Below are positions 53,732-64,000 of a DNA stretch of 64,000 nucleotides, one piece after another. The position numbers were made by a program, and so were the translations under genes. This stretch comes from Hydrangea macrophylla (lineage: Eukaryota > Streptophyta > Magnoliopsida > Cornales > Hydrangeaceae): NCBI GenBank assembly GCA_033977485.1, contig CM066994.1, forward strand, positions 11,596,001 through 11,660,000, in the 5' to 3' direction. The first letter of the stretch is position 1. Each line of letters begins with the position of its first letter. Below the pieces are notes generated by a model that was not told the DNA's origin, did no database searches, and saw only the letters and a program-made list of their open reading frames with translations.

Positions 53732-55776
53732 TGTCACAGCCCGGTCCCACAATAGCGGAACCGGAGCCCGTGGCACGCCACCGAGGCTAAACCAATTCAT
53801 TAACGTTCCCAAAAATTAGGTTTGAAGAACACACGCAGCGGAAAACAAAACACATTTTAAAACCAGAGGTTCAGTCGACTGCTCAGTCGACTGCTCAGTC
53901 GACGGAGGCGGGCAGGGATTTTAAGATCAATTCCAGTCGACTGAGACTGGGGGTCCAGTCGACTGAGGTAGGGGTCCAGTCGACTGCTGGAGGGGTCCAG
54001 TCGACTGCTTTTGCTATATTAGAAGCAGTGGCCAACAGACACAGGGGTTCAGTCGACTGCCCCGTCGACTGCTCCCCTGGCAGCAGCCCAATCTGCAGGA
54101 TTTTCAAGTTTAAAAGCTTTCTAACTTCCATCCAATGATCAACCCCTCAATCAAACTCAGTCCAAAGCAATTCTAGCTGTATTAAAGCATTACCAAACAT
54201 AATTACAACATGTTACTAACTATTACAACGTTCTAGATCCATTCTATCATACCAAATTAAACATAACCAAAACCATAAGAATTCTTAATACAACATCCCT
54301 ATTATCCCAAAACTACAAGATTAACATTCAAGTTGCCTCTCAAGCGAACTCCCAACCCACGTTCTCACTTCTGCGATCCCTCGCCAGCATTTACACCTGA
54401 AATGGTTATTTGAATAACCACACATATTTCGATTTGTTTAAGCTAAAGCTTAGTGAATAAAACAACATATGCACATGAATGATAAACATGTCCGCATTCA
54501 CATCTATACATTTCATACTAGTCGCCGGAGACTCACGTGCCCGTCCATATTCCCAATCCGCGACTCCTCGCCAATAAGTCCACGCGAAAGGGTAAGACCC
54601 ACGATTCTTCTCTTCAATCGTGCGACCTTAATGCCTATATCGGCTCCACAAAATGGCACGGTGACCACGTGCTCCTTCTGACCCACATAAGCAACTTAAC
54701 ATGCTCAAATACATATCACCATACTCGCGGTAATTAAAACATATCACCGTGCTATTGAGCCTACTTATCAATATAAATGCCCAATATGAACTACACAATA
54801 TATCTCTAAAAATTAATACATGCTATTCATACAAAACATGAATACATGTCAAGAAATCATTCCAAAACATAGTTGAATCACTCACCTCCGATTTACGCTC
54901 CTATAATACGATCCAAAGAAAACCCGTGCACAAAGAACGTGCAGAAGTCCGTCTAGTACAAACCCTATGGATCAAAATTCCATTTATCAACTTTTATGAA
55001 AAATTCTAGAAAATAACTTTTCGGAAAACTTAGCCAAACAGGCCCTAACAGGTATCAAAACGAAGCTCTTACCTCGAGGAGCTCGAATATGAAATCTGGG
55101 AGAAACCAGACTGACGGAAGGTCGTCGTTTGGCGTCGCAAAGCTCTAAGCTTCAAAATCCCCCTCTAGCCCCCTTTTGGCCTCCTTCTTGAAATTAGGTT
55201 AAGACTTATGAAAAACCTAAGTCATCACTTCCTATATATAGGCAACATTCTCGGGGAATTACGTTTACCTCCCCACGAGTTTTCCGAACTCCTAATTAGT
55301 CTCTAAAACTTTCTATACAGCTTATTCATAGCTCTACGAGTGAAACCTCAAAAATTATAAAAGTTTTTGACTAAGTTTCGTTTGGTCGCTAAAACGTGAA
55401 TTTCTATATGACGTTTCCGAAGTTGCTAATTAGCCTACCAAATTAATAGCGTGTTAATTCGTCCTCACCAGGATACTAAATCTAACAACATAAATATATT
55501 CTAAGCCGGAAAATAATACAGATATTGCAATACATAGGTAAACATTTATTTTCAGATAAACATTTAAAGTATTCCACAGTGACCGTCTCATACTCGGAGA
55601 GACGTCACAACAACAAAATCCTCAATCACAACAGTTTCAAAGGGTTCTCTAATACAGACACCCAAATTAACTCGTGAGTCAAAACTCACTCAAACACGTG
55701 CCAAAATGCACAACCCCTCACATCATCATGCATGACAAATGCAATGAAATGCAATAACACAAATGCGGGTGTTATA
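53732..55776 (-). repeat. 3' LTR of young LARD-like element
   Basis: It begins TGTCACAGCC and ends GGGTGTTATA, where TTACA is expected, so the terminal CA appears mutated to TA. It contains the CAGTCGACTG cluster at 53874-54070. Confidence 0.85.
53874..54070 (-). repeat. Cluster of CAGTCGACTG palindromes
   Basis: Nine GTCGAC cores, seven of them in the full decamer CAGTCGACTG, lie within about 200 bases, often preceded by GGGGTC. The cluster recurs in the other LTR at 59632-59828. It is about 140-340 bases from the primer-site end, inside the transcribed leader. Confidence 0.92.
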
Positions 55777-55779
55777 ATA

Positions 55780-55795
55780 CTCTCCCCCTTAAAAG
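55780..55795 (-). promoter_or_regulatory. Polypurine tract of young LARD-like element
   Basis: On the minus strand an AAGGGGGAGAG tract lies three bases from the LTR edge. The bases beyond it match the block beyond the tract at 1170-1187. Confidence 0.7.
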
Positions 55796-58700
55796 AAGTT
55801 TGTCCCCAAACTTGTACCTCATGTCTCAAAAGGTGCGGATACTGAGTACGCATCTCATCTTCTCAAGTCACTAAGACTTCACCCAAGTACTTCCAACATT
55901 TACCACATACACAATCCCCTTTGCTGAGATGACACAATCTCATGAGGAAAATAAATCCTCAGGCTTTTAAGGAAAATAAATCCTCAAAGTCCCCGCCTCA
56001 ATCTGATAGAAGATTCAAACAGAATCCTAGCAATACCCCGAAGCATCTCGATAAATGAGAACATCGATACCTAAGTAGAACTTACTCAATAGTCAAACCT
56101 GACACTAAATCACATCACGACGTCACCACGTCCACTCACATATCCTTTTATCGTACTTATCACATATGCTGTTCGAAACCCAAAGGTTATATCCCAATCA
56201 CCAAAACGAAGGAAGTAACGCATCCCCCTTCACCTATCTTTCTTGTTGACTAAAAGTCGTTGACATTACGTCTCAACTGGTTAACATCTATACACGATTC
56301 TTCATCCCGAAGTGAACCACAACTGAGTACTATCACGCATATATACCCCGTTGATAAGTCAATGCTTCAATCAATGGTTTCACATACTATAGATTTAATC
56401 TCTTACTCTGCTAATCACCAAACCACTTGTAGCGCTATAACGCATTTCCAACGACTCCCAAGTTCTTATCATTCCGTTCAATTTAACCAATCTCGTACTA
56501 TACTTCCAATCATACGTGCCTCCATTCAGATTTCGAGCTTACATAACGTCCCAAATCACCCACAATGAGGTCAAACATATTCATCATTTAGCTCTCCAAA
56601 GTCTGCACCCGAACTACTGCCGATTGAAATAGAAGATCATACCTAACAGTTTTGATTTAGAATTTTCATCAAAGTCAAACACATTTCTTTCATGTTGTTC
56701 TTTTAAAACAAATAGATTTAAAATTACCCATAACACTTCATCTCCTTCTCAACACAATTACTCCCAATATTCATCATAACGAATAACATTGTAAATCAAA
56801 ATTGGCTTACTCAGTCATATACCTACCATAGAGTTCATCAACACTTATTCCCATGCTCAGAACATATTTTGTTCCTGTCTCAACCCTTGACCATTCACAA
56901 TTCATTTTATTTATATAACATACACACATCTTGAATCAATTATTTTTTCTATCGAAAATCTCAACAACAATGTACTCCATTCCCATCTCATACCTCACTC
57001 GTATACTATCCTTTGGTCTATTAGTCCATGTAGATCCACCACCATTTACGTAGTTATACAACTCCATAAGTCTCTAGTGTTTCACTTCCACCCTCACACA
57101 AGCTCATACCAAGCGTACTCATGTATTTCAACTCTTACTGAATTTCTGACTGCCTTTTACACTGAACATATATTCCTTGTATAACATCGCAAGGAACTCC
57201 AATTCAGATTCTGTAATCCTTTATATTCGCCATTCTGATCTCAATTTCATTGTTCACGAAGAACTTGCTGTCCTAAGTATTTCATACTATTCCCGTAACC
57301 ACCTGAAGACAATTCAATAATTTGGTCTTCCCAATCAAGTACCATAGTCTCACTGTGTTTGATAAATTTCTTATCGACTTTCAATTCACATACCTTTCGT
57401 GACAATACTCAAGTCAACTCGTTTAACAACATTACCTCCAACTTACTAATTCCAAGCGTACAACATTTCACTAACCCTTTTACTTTAGAATTTCCAAGTT
57501 GATAATTTACTCACGTAGAACTCATTAGTTTAACGACCACCGTTTTGTCTCAAGCACTAAGCATACCATATCCTTCCACGATACTTGTCTTCCAAAGTCC
57601 ACTTGATACCTTGTTACAAACATTTAACAAAATTTTTCTTACTCAAACAAAAGTTTGATTTTTTTTTTTTTTTTAAACATTTTAAACACTTAAAATTTTC
57701 TTGGGATGAAATTTGACATTCTCAAAATTCTCCAACCTTGTTGGAATTCAGGACGACTGAGTTAACATTCTGCTACACTTTCGATTTTCGTCTGACCATT
57801 TCACATTCCTTCTATCATATCCGATAATGTACGCACATACTACTACGTCTTTATCTCACTCTTACCGTTCATGTTCACTTATTTATCGAAGCCTCATCTT
57901 CCCAATTTATATTTTCACCTTTCTAACTTGACTTACCCAAAGTCACTTTACTCTATCCACTTTCACAATTTCTCTTGTTCAGTATCGTAATAATTTTCGT
58001 ACTCCAACTTCCAGTTGGCAACCACTTGCTTCAGAAACCCAAAGATGTTTTAAAAACATTAGAAGAAAAGGTTTTCGTTTTATTTTGAAAATACATTCAA
58101 AATCCAGGTTCGAGGTCGCCCGTACTACAACTCTCTGTGATAACAATCTTTGCTACAATCTCCCTATCAAGGTCCTCCCATCTCCATGTTATCCAAATAT
58201 CCACTCGATTCCTCTGAATCTCTTATCACGTTCCATAATTCATACTTATCTTTTACTCCCAGTCTCCTATTCCTACTTTCTTTATTCTATCTCTTCTGAC
58301 AAACCACTGCAAAACACTAGGGAACCTTTTTACTCTTCATTTCTGTCCATTTACTCTTCATCAAGAAATTCTACAGTTCCTCTTTCAACCCATATCGTCC
58401 TTATCGTTACATTGATACGCACATAATCATCAAGTCTAAGTAACCACTCCCGAAGTATGTCATCAATTAAACTTCTACCAACTGTAGTTTCAAACCGTCA
58501 AAGTATACTCTATCATTTCCGTTCTTAACCCCTCCTCTTAGGTCAGTCCTCCAATCCCAACATTTTCACACATACAATCGATTAAGTAGCATTCACTTCT
58601 AATCCTCATACCACATCTAAATCTACCTTGGTGCCATAACCATTCGAAATCAGGTTCAGTTGAGAGATTCCTCAATAACCACAATACTCATAGCTCGTTA

Positions 58701-59472
58701 AGATATTTCTCAATTCCCAATACATAGCACAAGATAGGTTGAGAGGTTCCTCAACCGTCCAATACATACCGTAAGATAGGTTGAGAGATTCCTCAACCAT
58801 CCAATCGTCTCAATGACGTACAATAAGTCGAAAAATTCTTCAACTACCTGACATACACCGTATATACCGTAAGATACATCATAAGATAACCTCGTACGAT
58901 TGTACCGTAGGTTAACACCGTAAGATAAGGTGAGAGATTCCTCACCTATCCCATACACGAGCAATACATGGTGCTGGACTATCTTGCTACCATAATACCC
59001 AACTGCACATCTCTATTCTCTCGCTTCACAGCATCTAACCCATGTCTGAAGAACTATAAAGAAATCTCATCTGACGTTCACTGCTCAAACTCCGTTCTCG
59101 GTTAGATCCCCCAAAGGACACTCATCACTATCGTTGAAAACATCCACTGATTCGATCAAAAATTATTTTCTTTTAGCTTAGCAATTCCACTGTTCATCAC
59201 TACCAAAATATCATCTTTCCCTCTTGCCACAACACGCGGTCTATTATAACTCATGATAACGTCATCTCATCATACAGTTCCACATCCGTATGATTTAACC
59301 GATTCACAAATGCATAAATACTATGCATGTATGGCAATAACATAATCATGTATGTATAGCAACATACCATATGCATCAAACATCTCTAATATGTATGGAT
59401 GCAATTTAGAACATGTGACAATTCACTCAACACTCCACTCGTCGTCGAACGTTCCCAAGGCTCTAAACTTAT
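55796..59472 (-). other. Non-coding internal region of young LARD-like element
   Basis: No gag or pol motif occurs in any frame. Many blocks are shared, in order, with 1190-4370 plus 16444-17380. Despite the young LTRs, no long open frame exists, so the element was non-coding when it last moved. Confidence 0.8.
58655..58948 (-). other. Row of hairpins in the leader of the LARD-like element
   Basis: Perfect hairpins GGTTGAG-N6-CTCAACC occur at 58737-58756 and 58779-58798, GGTGAG-N6-CTCACC at 58929-58946, and a diverged one at 58659-58677. The loops read AGATTC or AGGTTC. A GTAAGATA-type spacer precedes several of them. They lie about 530-830 bases downstream of the primer site. Confidence 0.85.
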
Positions 59473-59484
59473 GCTTTGATACCA
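59473..59484 (-). promoter_or_regulatory. Primer-binding site of young LARD-like element
   Basis: On the minus strand this reads TGGTATCAAAGC, the initiator tRNA-Met site with one change. It lies five bases from the LTR at 59490, the same spacing as in the element at 1-19506. Confidence 0.82.
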
Positions 59485-59489
59485 CTAAA

Positions 59490-61523
59490 TGTCACAGCCC
59501 GGTCCCACAATAGCGGAACCGGAGCCCGTGGCACGCCACCGAGGCTAAACCAATTCATTAACGTTCCCAAAAATTAGGTTTGAAGAACACACGCAGCGGA
59601 AAACAAAACACATTTTAAAACCAGAGGTTCAGTCGACTGCTCAGTCGACTGCTCAGTCGACGGAGGCGGGCAGGGATTTTAAGATCAATTCCAGTCGACT
59701 GAGACTGGGGGTCCAGTCGACTGAGGTAGGGGTCCAGTCGACTGCTGGAGGGGTCCAGTCGACTGCTTTTGCTATATTAGAAGCAGTGGCCAACAGACAC
59801 AGGGGTTCAGTCGACTGCTCCGTCGACTGCTCCCCTGGCAGCAGCCCAATCTGCAGTATTTTCAAGTTTAAAAGCTTTCTAACTTCCATCCAATGATCAA
59901 CCCCTCAATCAAACTTAGTCCAAAGCAATTCTAGCTGTATTAAAGCATTACCAAACATAATTACAACATGTTACTAACTATTACAACGTTCTAGATCCAT
60001 TCTATCATACCAAATTAAACATAACCAAAACCATAAGAATTCTTAATACAACATCCCTATTATCCCAAAACTACAAGATTAACATTCAAGTTGCCTCTCA
60101 AGCGAACTCCCAACCCACGTTCTCACTTCTGCGATCCCTCGCCAGCATTTACACCTGAAATGGTTATTTGAATAACCACACATATTTCGATTTGTTTAAG
60201 CTAAAGCTTAGTGAATAAAACAACATATGCACATGAATGATAAACATGTCCGCATTCACATCTATACATTTCATACTAGTCGCCGGAGACTCACGTGCCC
60301 GTCCATATTCCCAATCCGCGACTCCTCGCCAATAAGTCCACGCGAAAGGGTAAGACCCACGATTCTTCTCTTCAATCGTGCGACCTTAATGCCTATATCG
60401 GCTCCACAAAATGGCACGGTGACCACGTGCTCCTTCTGACCCACATAAGCAACTTAACATGCTCAAATACATATCACCATACTCGCGATAATTAAAATAT
60501 ATCACCGTGCTATTGAGCCTACTTATCAATATAAATGCCCAATATGAACTACACAATATATCTCTAAAAATTAATACATGCTATTCATACAAAACATGAA
60601 TACATGTCAAGAAATCATTCCAAAACATAGTTGAATCACTCACCTCCGATTTACGCTCCTATAATACGATCCAAAGAAAACCCGTGCACAAAGAACGTGC
60701 AGAAGTCCGTCTAGTACAAACCCTATGGATCAAAATTCCATTTATCAACTTTTATGAAAAATTCTAGAAAATAACTTTTCGGAAAACTTAGCCAAACAGG
60801 CCCTAACAGGTATCAAAACGAAGCTCTTACCTCGAGGAGCTCGAATATGAAATCTGGGAGAAACCAGACTGACGGAAGGTCGTCGTTTGGCGTCGCAAAG
60901 CTCTAAGCTTCAAAATCTCCCTCTAGCCCCCTTTTGGCCTCCTTCTTGAAATTAGGTTAAGACTTATGAAAAACCTAAGTCATCACTTCCTATATATAGG
61001 CAACATTCTCGGGGAATTACGTTTACCTCCCCATGAGTTTTCCGAACTCCTAATTAGTCTCTAAAACTTTCTATACAGCTTATTCATAGCTCTACGAGTG
61101 AAACCTCAAAAATTATAAAAGTTTTCGACTAAGTTTCGTTTGGTCGCTAAAACGTGAATTTCTATATGACGTTTCCGAAGTTGCTAATTAGCCTACCAAA
61201 TTAATAGCGTGTTAATTCGTCCTCACCAGGATACTAAATCTAACAACAGAAATATATTCTAAGCCGGAAAATAATACAGATATTGCAATACATAGGTAAA
61301 CATTTATTTTCAGATAAACATTTAAAGTATTCCACAGTGACCGTCTCATACTCGGAGAGACGTCACAACAACAAAATCCTCAATCACAACAGTTTCAAAG
61401 GGTTCTCTAATACAGACACCCAAATTAACTCGTGAGTCAAAGCTCACTCAAACACGTGCCAAAATGCACAACCCCTCACATCATCATGCATGACAAATGC
61501 AATGAAATGCAATAACACAAATG
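59490..61523 (-). repeat. 5' LTR of young LARD-like element, U3 end clipped
   Basis: Nearly identical to 53732-55765. A TATATATAGG box on its minus strand is at 60991-61000. It stops at ACACAAATG, where the left LTR goes on for CGGGTGTTATA. Confidence 0.88.
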
Positions 61524-61639
61524 GGTGATTGTGGTGGATCTGGAATTGCTAGTGGTTGGAGAAGATAGATCTCGCCAATCTGGTTGTCCGACCGCACGAT
61601 CTGGTTCGTGATTATAATGGTGAAGTTCGACGAAAATGA

Positions 61640-61795
61640 GAGATACAGAGGAGGTGCGATGGTGCTGGATGGAGGGGCAATGGAGGTGGCCGGAGGTGCG
61701 ATGGAGGTGACCGGAGGTGCGATGGTGCTGGATGGAGGCGCAATGGAGGTGGTCGGAGGTGTGATGGAGGTGGCCGGAGGTGCGAAGAAGCTGAG
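61640..61795 (+). repeat. Minisatellite of about 21 bases in right arm
   Basis: GGAGGTGCGATGGAGGTGGC-like units recur about seven times. On the minus strand they read as CCTCCGGC/CCTCCATC, echoing the left arm. Frames across them, on both strands, are repeat artefacts. Confidence 0.82.
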
Positions 61796-62159
61796 CTGCG
61801 ATCGCCTCTCTCTCTGTGTGTCTCTCTCTCTCAGCTGAACACTTTGGATTTGTGTGTATTAGTCTAGAAAGGGGTACATTCGTCATAAAAATGTGTCACT
61901 TATTGGGTCAAAGTACTTATGTTTATTAATGTCCACTAATCATGGACTTGTCCCCAAATATTTTTCCCTTGTGTCTTATAACCAAATAATTCTCCTAATT
62001 TGGTATTTAATACCAAATTTCTATATATTAAATGAGTAATGTTATTATGTTAGAGACACCTAAATAAGAAATATGCTTACATAGGATACTAAACTCTTCT
62101 TTAACAACAAAATAAAAGAATTTAAAATTAAGTTTATTTCAAAATGCTGCTAACCTATC

Positions 62160-62912
62160 CAGCGGGGAGGCAGGGCGGTAGGCGGGGCCATGGCTCTTCC
62201 AAAATTTTTTAAAATTATATTTTTTGATGTAGTATAATTTAGAAAATTTTTAAATTTTATTTAGATTGACTTCCCCAAAAATAGTATGATTATTACATAA
62301 CTCCCAAAAAAATATTGATAAGGCTAAAAATAAGAAAGGTTAAATACATTTTACACATTTATAGTTTGTTACACATGTCAGTTTTGTCACTAAAAATAAA
62401 AAATTTATCACGAAAGGTGTATGAGGGACTAAAATAAAACACTTATGAAACTACAAGGACTAAAATGACACTTTCTAAACTACATGGATCAAATTAACAC
62501 AAAGGGAAAACTAATAGGGTATAAAATGTAGTTAAGCCAAATAAGAATTTTGATTTAGTATGTTGGCCTAATTGTAATCGAACCACCCAAAAATTGAAAT
62601 AAAGTATTTTGTATGCTATATATTGGCTAAATTGTAATCTAACACATCCTAAATATTTAAATCAATTATCTTTCTTCTCAGTTACTAATGGAATTCAGCT
62701 TAAAGTATTTTACCATCATTGATCTCTTCCTTCTAACATATCATTTGAATCCAACCAAAATCGTTTTACCATCATTGAATTTTACATGCAACGGCGGATT
62801 TACAAATAGACCCAAAATTTTTTGCCTCAGGGGCGTTGCCCCCGAATCCCCGTATAATTCTAAGCCGCTGTACACGGCCCCCCTCAAACTTTTATTCCTG
62901 GCTCTGTCACTG
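62160..62912. mobile_element. hAT-type non-autonomous element with exact 8-bp duplication
   Basis: The element begins CAGCGGGGAGGCAGG and ends CCTGGCTCTGTCACTG, imperfect hAT-type inverted ends. The exact duplication AACCTATC lies at 62152-62159 and 62913-62920. Copy A has the single empty site AACCTATC at 45225-45232 in identical context. The interior is AT-rich and non-coding; a second GGCGGA...CCCCCGAATCCCCGT block near 62792-62860 may be an internal older hAT piece. Confidence 0.9.
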
Positions 62913-62961
62913 AACCTATCAATAGGCAAATAATTTAGATGTTCTAAAGTAATGCACGAGT

Positions 62962-63125
62962 AATGCTAGATGCACTCTCAAATGGACAACTAAATGCACA
63001 ACCCTGCTTAAAAATGTTGGGCTTTGTGCTGAAAAGCTTGCACATCCTGCACACCCCCTTTTTTGTGTACAAACTTTTCAGTGCGAGGTCCAATATTTTT
63101 AAGCAGGGTGAGTGCATCTAGCATT
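62962..63125. mobile_element. Foldback MITE with AATGCTAGATGCACTC ends
   Basis: Ends AATGCTAGATGCACTC and GAGTGCATCTAGCATT are perfect inverted repeats, with inner CCCTGCTTAAAAATGTTGGG and its near complement. The end motif ATGCTAGA resembles that of the MITE at 46897. No clear target duplication. Confidence 0.82.
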
Positions 63126-63457
63126 CATGCGATTAACAATCCCCCCAAAAGAAGATTCTTAATTGGCCGAATAATGGGTGTATATATGGTGGTAAATATG
63201 TGATAATTATCAACATAATTATCCACGTGGGCAGTGAGTCGGCCCAAAGGAAGGCCTCTGTCTGACAGGACTTATTGTCAATATTTGATCACTACATGGG
63301 GAGTACCACTTACAGTTGATATTTCTGTCCAAAGACTAAATGTCAATGTTGTTCTAGGTATCCTGTGATGAGCCCACCATTAAGTAAATTATTTAATGTG
63401 TCATGGATGCATATATATAAAGTTTCATTAAATGTTTATGTTATGAGATGTTATTAA
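63126..63457. other. Unassigned sequence before copia gag remnant
   Basis: No LTR or primer site is recognised in this stretch. It is AT-rich flank or leader. Confidence 0.4.
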
Positions 63458-64000
63458 ATGTTAGCATGTTATTTTATTTTATTTTGTTTTGTTCTCTATT
63501 CAGTTTCTGCTACAGCTGTAAATGTTTCTGCTCAAATTAGTGCTATCACAATGCTGAATGGGGGAAATTTTAAGGTTTGGAAAGAGAACGTGGAAATCGT
63601 TCTTGGATGTATGAATTTGGACCTTGCGCTAAGGACCGAACGACCCACTTCGACTACGGAAAACCCGAATGAGGGTAAAATTGAGAAGTGGGATCGCTCG
63701 AATCGCATGAGTCTAATGATTATGCAACGTTCATTCCGGAAGCGTTTCGGGGCTCAATCACTGAGAGCACAAATGCTAAGAAGTTCCTCTCTGAATTACA
63801 ACAATAGTTTGGAAAAAATGAAAAATCGGAAACGAGTACCGTTTTGACTACTCTTATTTCCATGAGATATAAAGGAAATGGGAACATAAGGGAGTAAATT
63901 ATGGAAATATCTCATCTCAGTGGGATACTCAACGAACTAAAGTTAGAGCTGTCTGAGGACATGCTCGTGCACTTGGTTCTCATATCTCTTCCTGCACAAT
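63458..64000 (+). pseudogene. Copia-type Gag N-terminal remnant, runs off window
   Basis: From about 63520 the frame reads SAQISAITMLNGGNFKVWKE, the start of a copia Gag (DUF4219/UBN2 type), then VEIVLGCMNLDLALR, KWDRSNRMSLMIMQRS. A frameshift near 63733 moves the homology to another frame (ITESTNAKKFLSELQQ, TLISMRYKGNGNIRE, MEISHLSGILNELKLEL, LVHLVLISLPAQ), with TAG at about 63802 and TAA at about 63894. The first 20 or so residues from the nominal Met (hydrophobic) are probably not part of Gag. No LTR is seen upstream, so the element may be truncated or its 5' end decayed. Confidence 0.8.

Larger units (their letters stand above)
53732..61523 (-). mobile_element. Young non-coding gypsy-type LTR element (same family type as 1-19506)
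   Basis: LTRs 53732-55776 and 59490-61523 align for 2,034 bases with no net length change and about ten substitutions by my count, so insertion is recent. Minus orientation follows from the purine tract at the left LTR and the primer site at the right LTR. The 3.7 kb internal part is non-coding and aligns in order with that of the element at 1-19506. The outer end of the right LTR lacks the last about 11 bases seen in the left LTR, and no five-base duplication is visible (left flank GTAAA), so the right border was altered on or after insertion. Confidence 0.9.
53321..62020. mobile_element. Inverted-repeat DNA element, about 0.9 kb, hosting an LTR element
   Basis: The two outer parts, 53321-53731 and 61524-62020, are diverged inverted copies of each other. 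Each begins AA..., then ACCAAATTA(A/G)GAGAA, later TACTTTGAC and TACCCCT, then a GC-rich stretch of CTCCGGC-type repeats. They are flanked by CTATATATTA on both sides (53311-53320 and 62021-62030). Copy A at 45091-45115 shows a single AT-rich version of the site. I infer a long-TIR DNA element, perhaps Mutator-like from the 9-11 bp duplication. No transposase is present. Confidence 0.62.
45254..62938 (+). repeat. Copy B of the tandem duplication, expanded by insertions
   Basis: Copy B begins with the same GTTATTTGTT edge as copy A and ends near 62938, where AATAGGCAAATAATTTAG matches the end of copy A (45233-45250). Without the insertions it is of comparable size to A. It carries an unidentified segment at about 49995-52937, the 8.7 kb composite element at 53321-62020 and the hAT element at 62160-62912, all absent from A. 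A (AAT)n run is at 45404-45431 and a (AAAT)n run at 45437-45475. Confidence 0.85.

Noticed and set aside
53895..54131. Minus-strand frame with repeated VDWTP units, present twice (also 59653-59889)
   Set aside because: It is the CAGTCGACTG palindrome cluster of the LTR read as protein. Both copies are just the two LTRs.
61476..61886. 136-residue minus frame with HHTSGHLH repeats
   Set aside because: It is the 21-base minisatellite read in frame, and it starts inside the LTR.

Overview
This window is repeat-dominated nuclear DNA from a seed plant, most likely a eudicot. The evidence is Ty1/copia and Ty3/gypsy retrotransposons with plant-type primer-binding sites, plant MITE families, and degraded pieces of plant-type genes with introns (FCF2-like, gamma-tubulin complex component 4-like, S-receptor-like kinase). 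I see no intact host gene, no rRNA or tRNA gene, no CRISPR array and nothing bacterial or viral. All gene assignments rest on my reading of translated sequence, not on a database search.

Region 1 (1-23369) is a four-level nest. A plus-strand Ty3/gypsy element, of which only RNase H, integrase, chromodomain-like tail and 3' LTR lie in the window (19507-23369), was interrupted by a minus-strand non-coding gypsy-type element (1-19506). That element was hit by a nearly complete minus-strand Ty1/copia element (4374-16443, target duplication CACAC). The copia 5' LTR was in turn hit by a 3.8 kb plus-strand gypsy-type solo LTR (11552-15363, target duplication TTTCT).

Region 2 (23370-37949) holds another solo LTR (25280-27882) and three decayed gene fragments, all on the plus strand: two FCF2-like exons (28340-28682), five 3' exons of a GCP4-like gene (29012-36110) and the terminal exon of a G-type lectin S-receptor-like kinase (37262-37563). 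A non-coding LTR element with a tRNA-Asp-type primer site (29431-35021, target duplication CATGG) sits inside a GCP4 exon.

Region 3 (37950-62938) is a direct tandem duplication of a gene-free unit of about 7.3 kb. Copy A is 37950-45253 and copy B is 45254-62938. Because the copies align, insertions in one can be checked against the empty site in the other. This shows Mutator-type MITEs with 9-bp duplications, a hAT element with an 8-bp duplication, an ORF1-only poly(A) retro-insertion, and a composite inverted-repeat element that itself hosts a very young LTR element (53732-61523). That LTR element belongs to the same non-coding family as the element at 1-19506.

Region 4 (62939-64000) has one more foldback MITE and the start of a plus-strand copia gag remnant that runs off the window.

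The genes do not form a pathway. What links the window is transposon history: nested insertion, duplication, gene-fragment decay, and two recurring non-coding features of the LTR elements, namely clusters of short perfect palindromes inside LTRs and a conserved hairpin set downstream of the primer site.
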